This document shows, piece after piece, positions 52,276 through 52,500 of a stretch of DNA of 52,500 nt. A program made the translations under genes and the position numbers. The notes beneath the pieces are model-generated. The model saw only the letters and a program-made list of their open reading frames with translations. It had not been told where the DNA came from and ran no database searches. How positions within the stretch are numbered: position 1 is the stretch's first letter; each line of letters opens with the position of its first letter. The DNA comes from Chrysomallon squamiferum (taxonomy: Eukaryota; Mollusca; Gastropoda; Neomphalida; Peltospiridae), in contig CM022672.1 of NCBI GenBank assembly GCA_012295275.1, forward strand, positions 7,346,384-7,398,883, given 5' to 3'.

Positions 52276-52378
52276 CGTGGTGGTAGTGATAATAGTGGAA
52301 ATAGTAGGAGTAGTAATAGTAGTAGTAGTAATAATAGTGAGAGTGGTGGTAGTATTGGATGTAGAAGTAGCAGTAATG
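52130..52378. repeat. Imperfect AGT trinucleotide tract
   Basis: GTA/AGT units with GGT and AAT variants; perfect core near 52232-52273. Confidence 0.88.
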
Positions 52379-52500
52379 TATATTTTTTTAATTAATATTG
52401 AAATTAATATTATGTATCATGTTATGAAAGTCTAGAAACAATGAATTCTAACACAAGCAGGCTGGAGTGGATCAACACATTGACAGATATGTCAGTGATA

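Overview
This is an AT-rich animal genome segment, probably from a mollusc. The evidence is intron-rich genes with GT/AG splice sites, very dense microsatellites, and a degraded tRNA-headed SINE (about 42.86-43.03 kb) whose core matches a SINE core I recognise from gastropod and bivalve genomes. There is nothing bacterial, viral or operon-like here.

Left end (1-5.5 kb): two genes lie head to head. On the minus strand is WDR54. Seven coding exons (260 codons) can be assembled, and the C-terminal exon or exons lie beyond the left edge. On the plus strand, from 4989, is a 23-exon gene that I assembled to 670 residues. Its middle part (lysine-rich block plus TPRs) matches vertebrate TTC31. It also carries a degenerate J domain (HPD changed to HPE) at the N terminus, and a UBA-like segment, an RRM and a CCCH zinc finger towards the C terminus. 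The two genes share a CpG-containing divergent promoter of about 0.8 kb with YY1-, ETS- and NRF1-like motifs.

5.5-26.7 kb: the TTC31-like transcription unit and its downstream flank. The introns hold two related TA-flanked MITE-like elements, an eleven-copy 54-bp minisatellite and many simple repeats. By eye CpG is very rare throughout. CpG density then rises about tenfold just after a (CT)84 tract at 26.71 kb and stays high to the right edge. I read this as the edge of a germline-methylated gene body.

26.7-52.5 kb: mostly non-coding. The one convincing coding fragment is a minus-strand exon at 34355-34605. It encodes a membrane segment followed by a claudin/PMP22-type W...GAWxxC signature. 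Other points of interest are the SINE, a cluster of bZIP palindromes with a DR1 element and a CRE (43.8-45.3 kb), a perfect kappa-B palindrome in the loop of a hairpin (49.1 kb), long (CT)n tracts, and recurring AGT-type tracts.

All exon structures were worked out by hand from splice signals, reading frame and remembered family sequences. No search was run.
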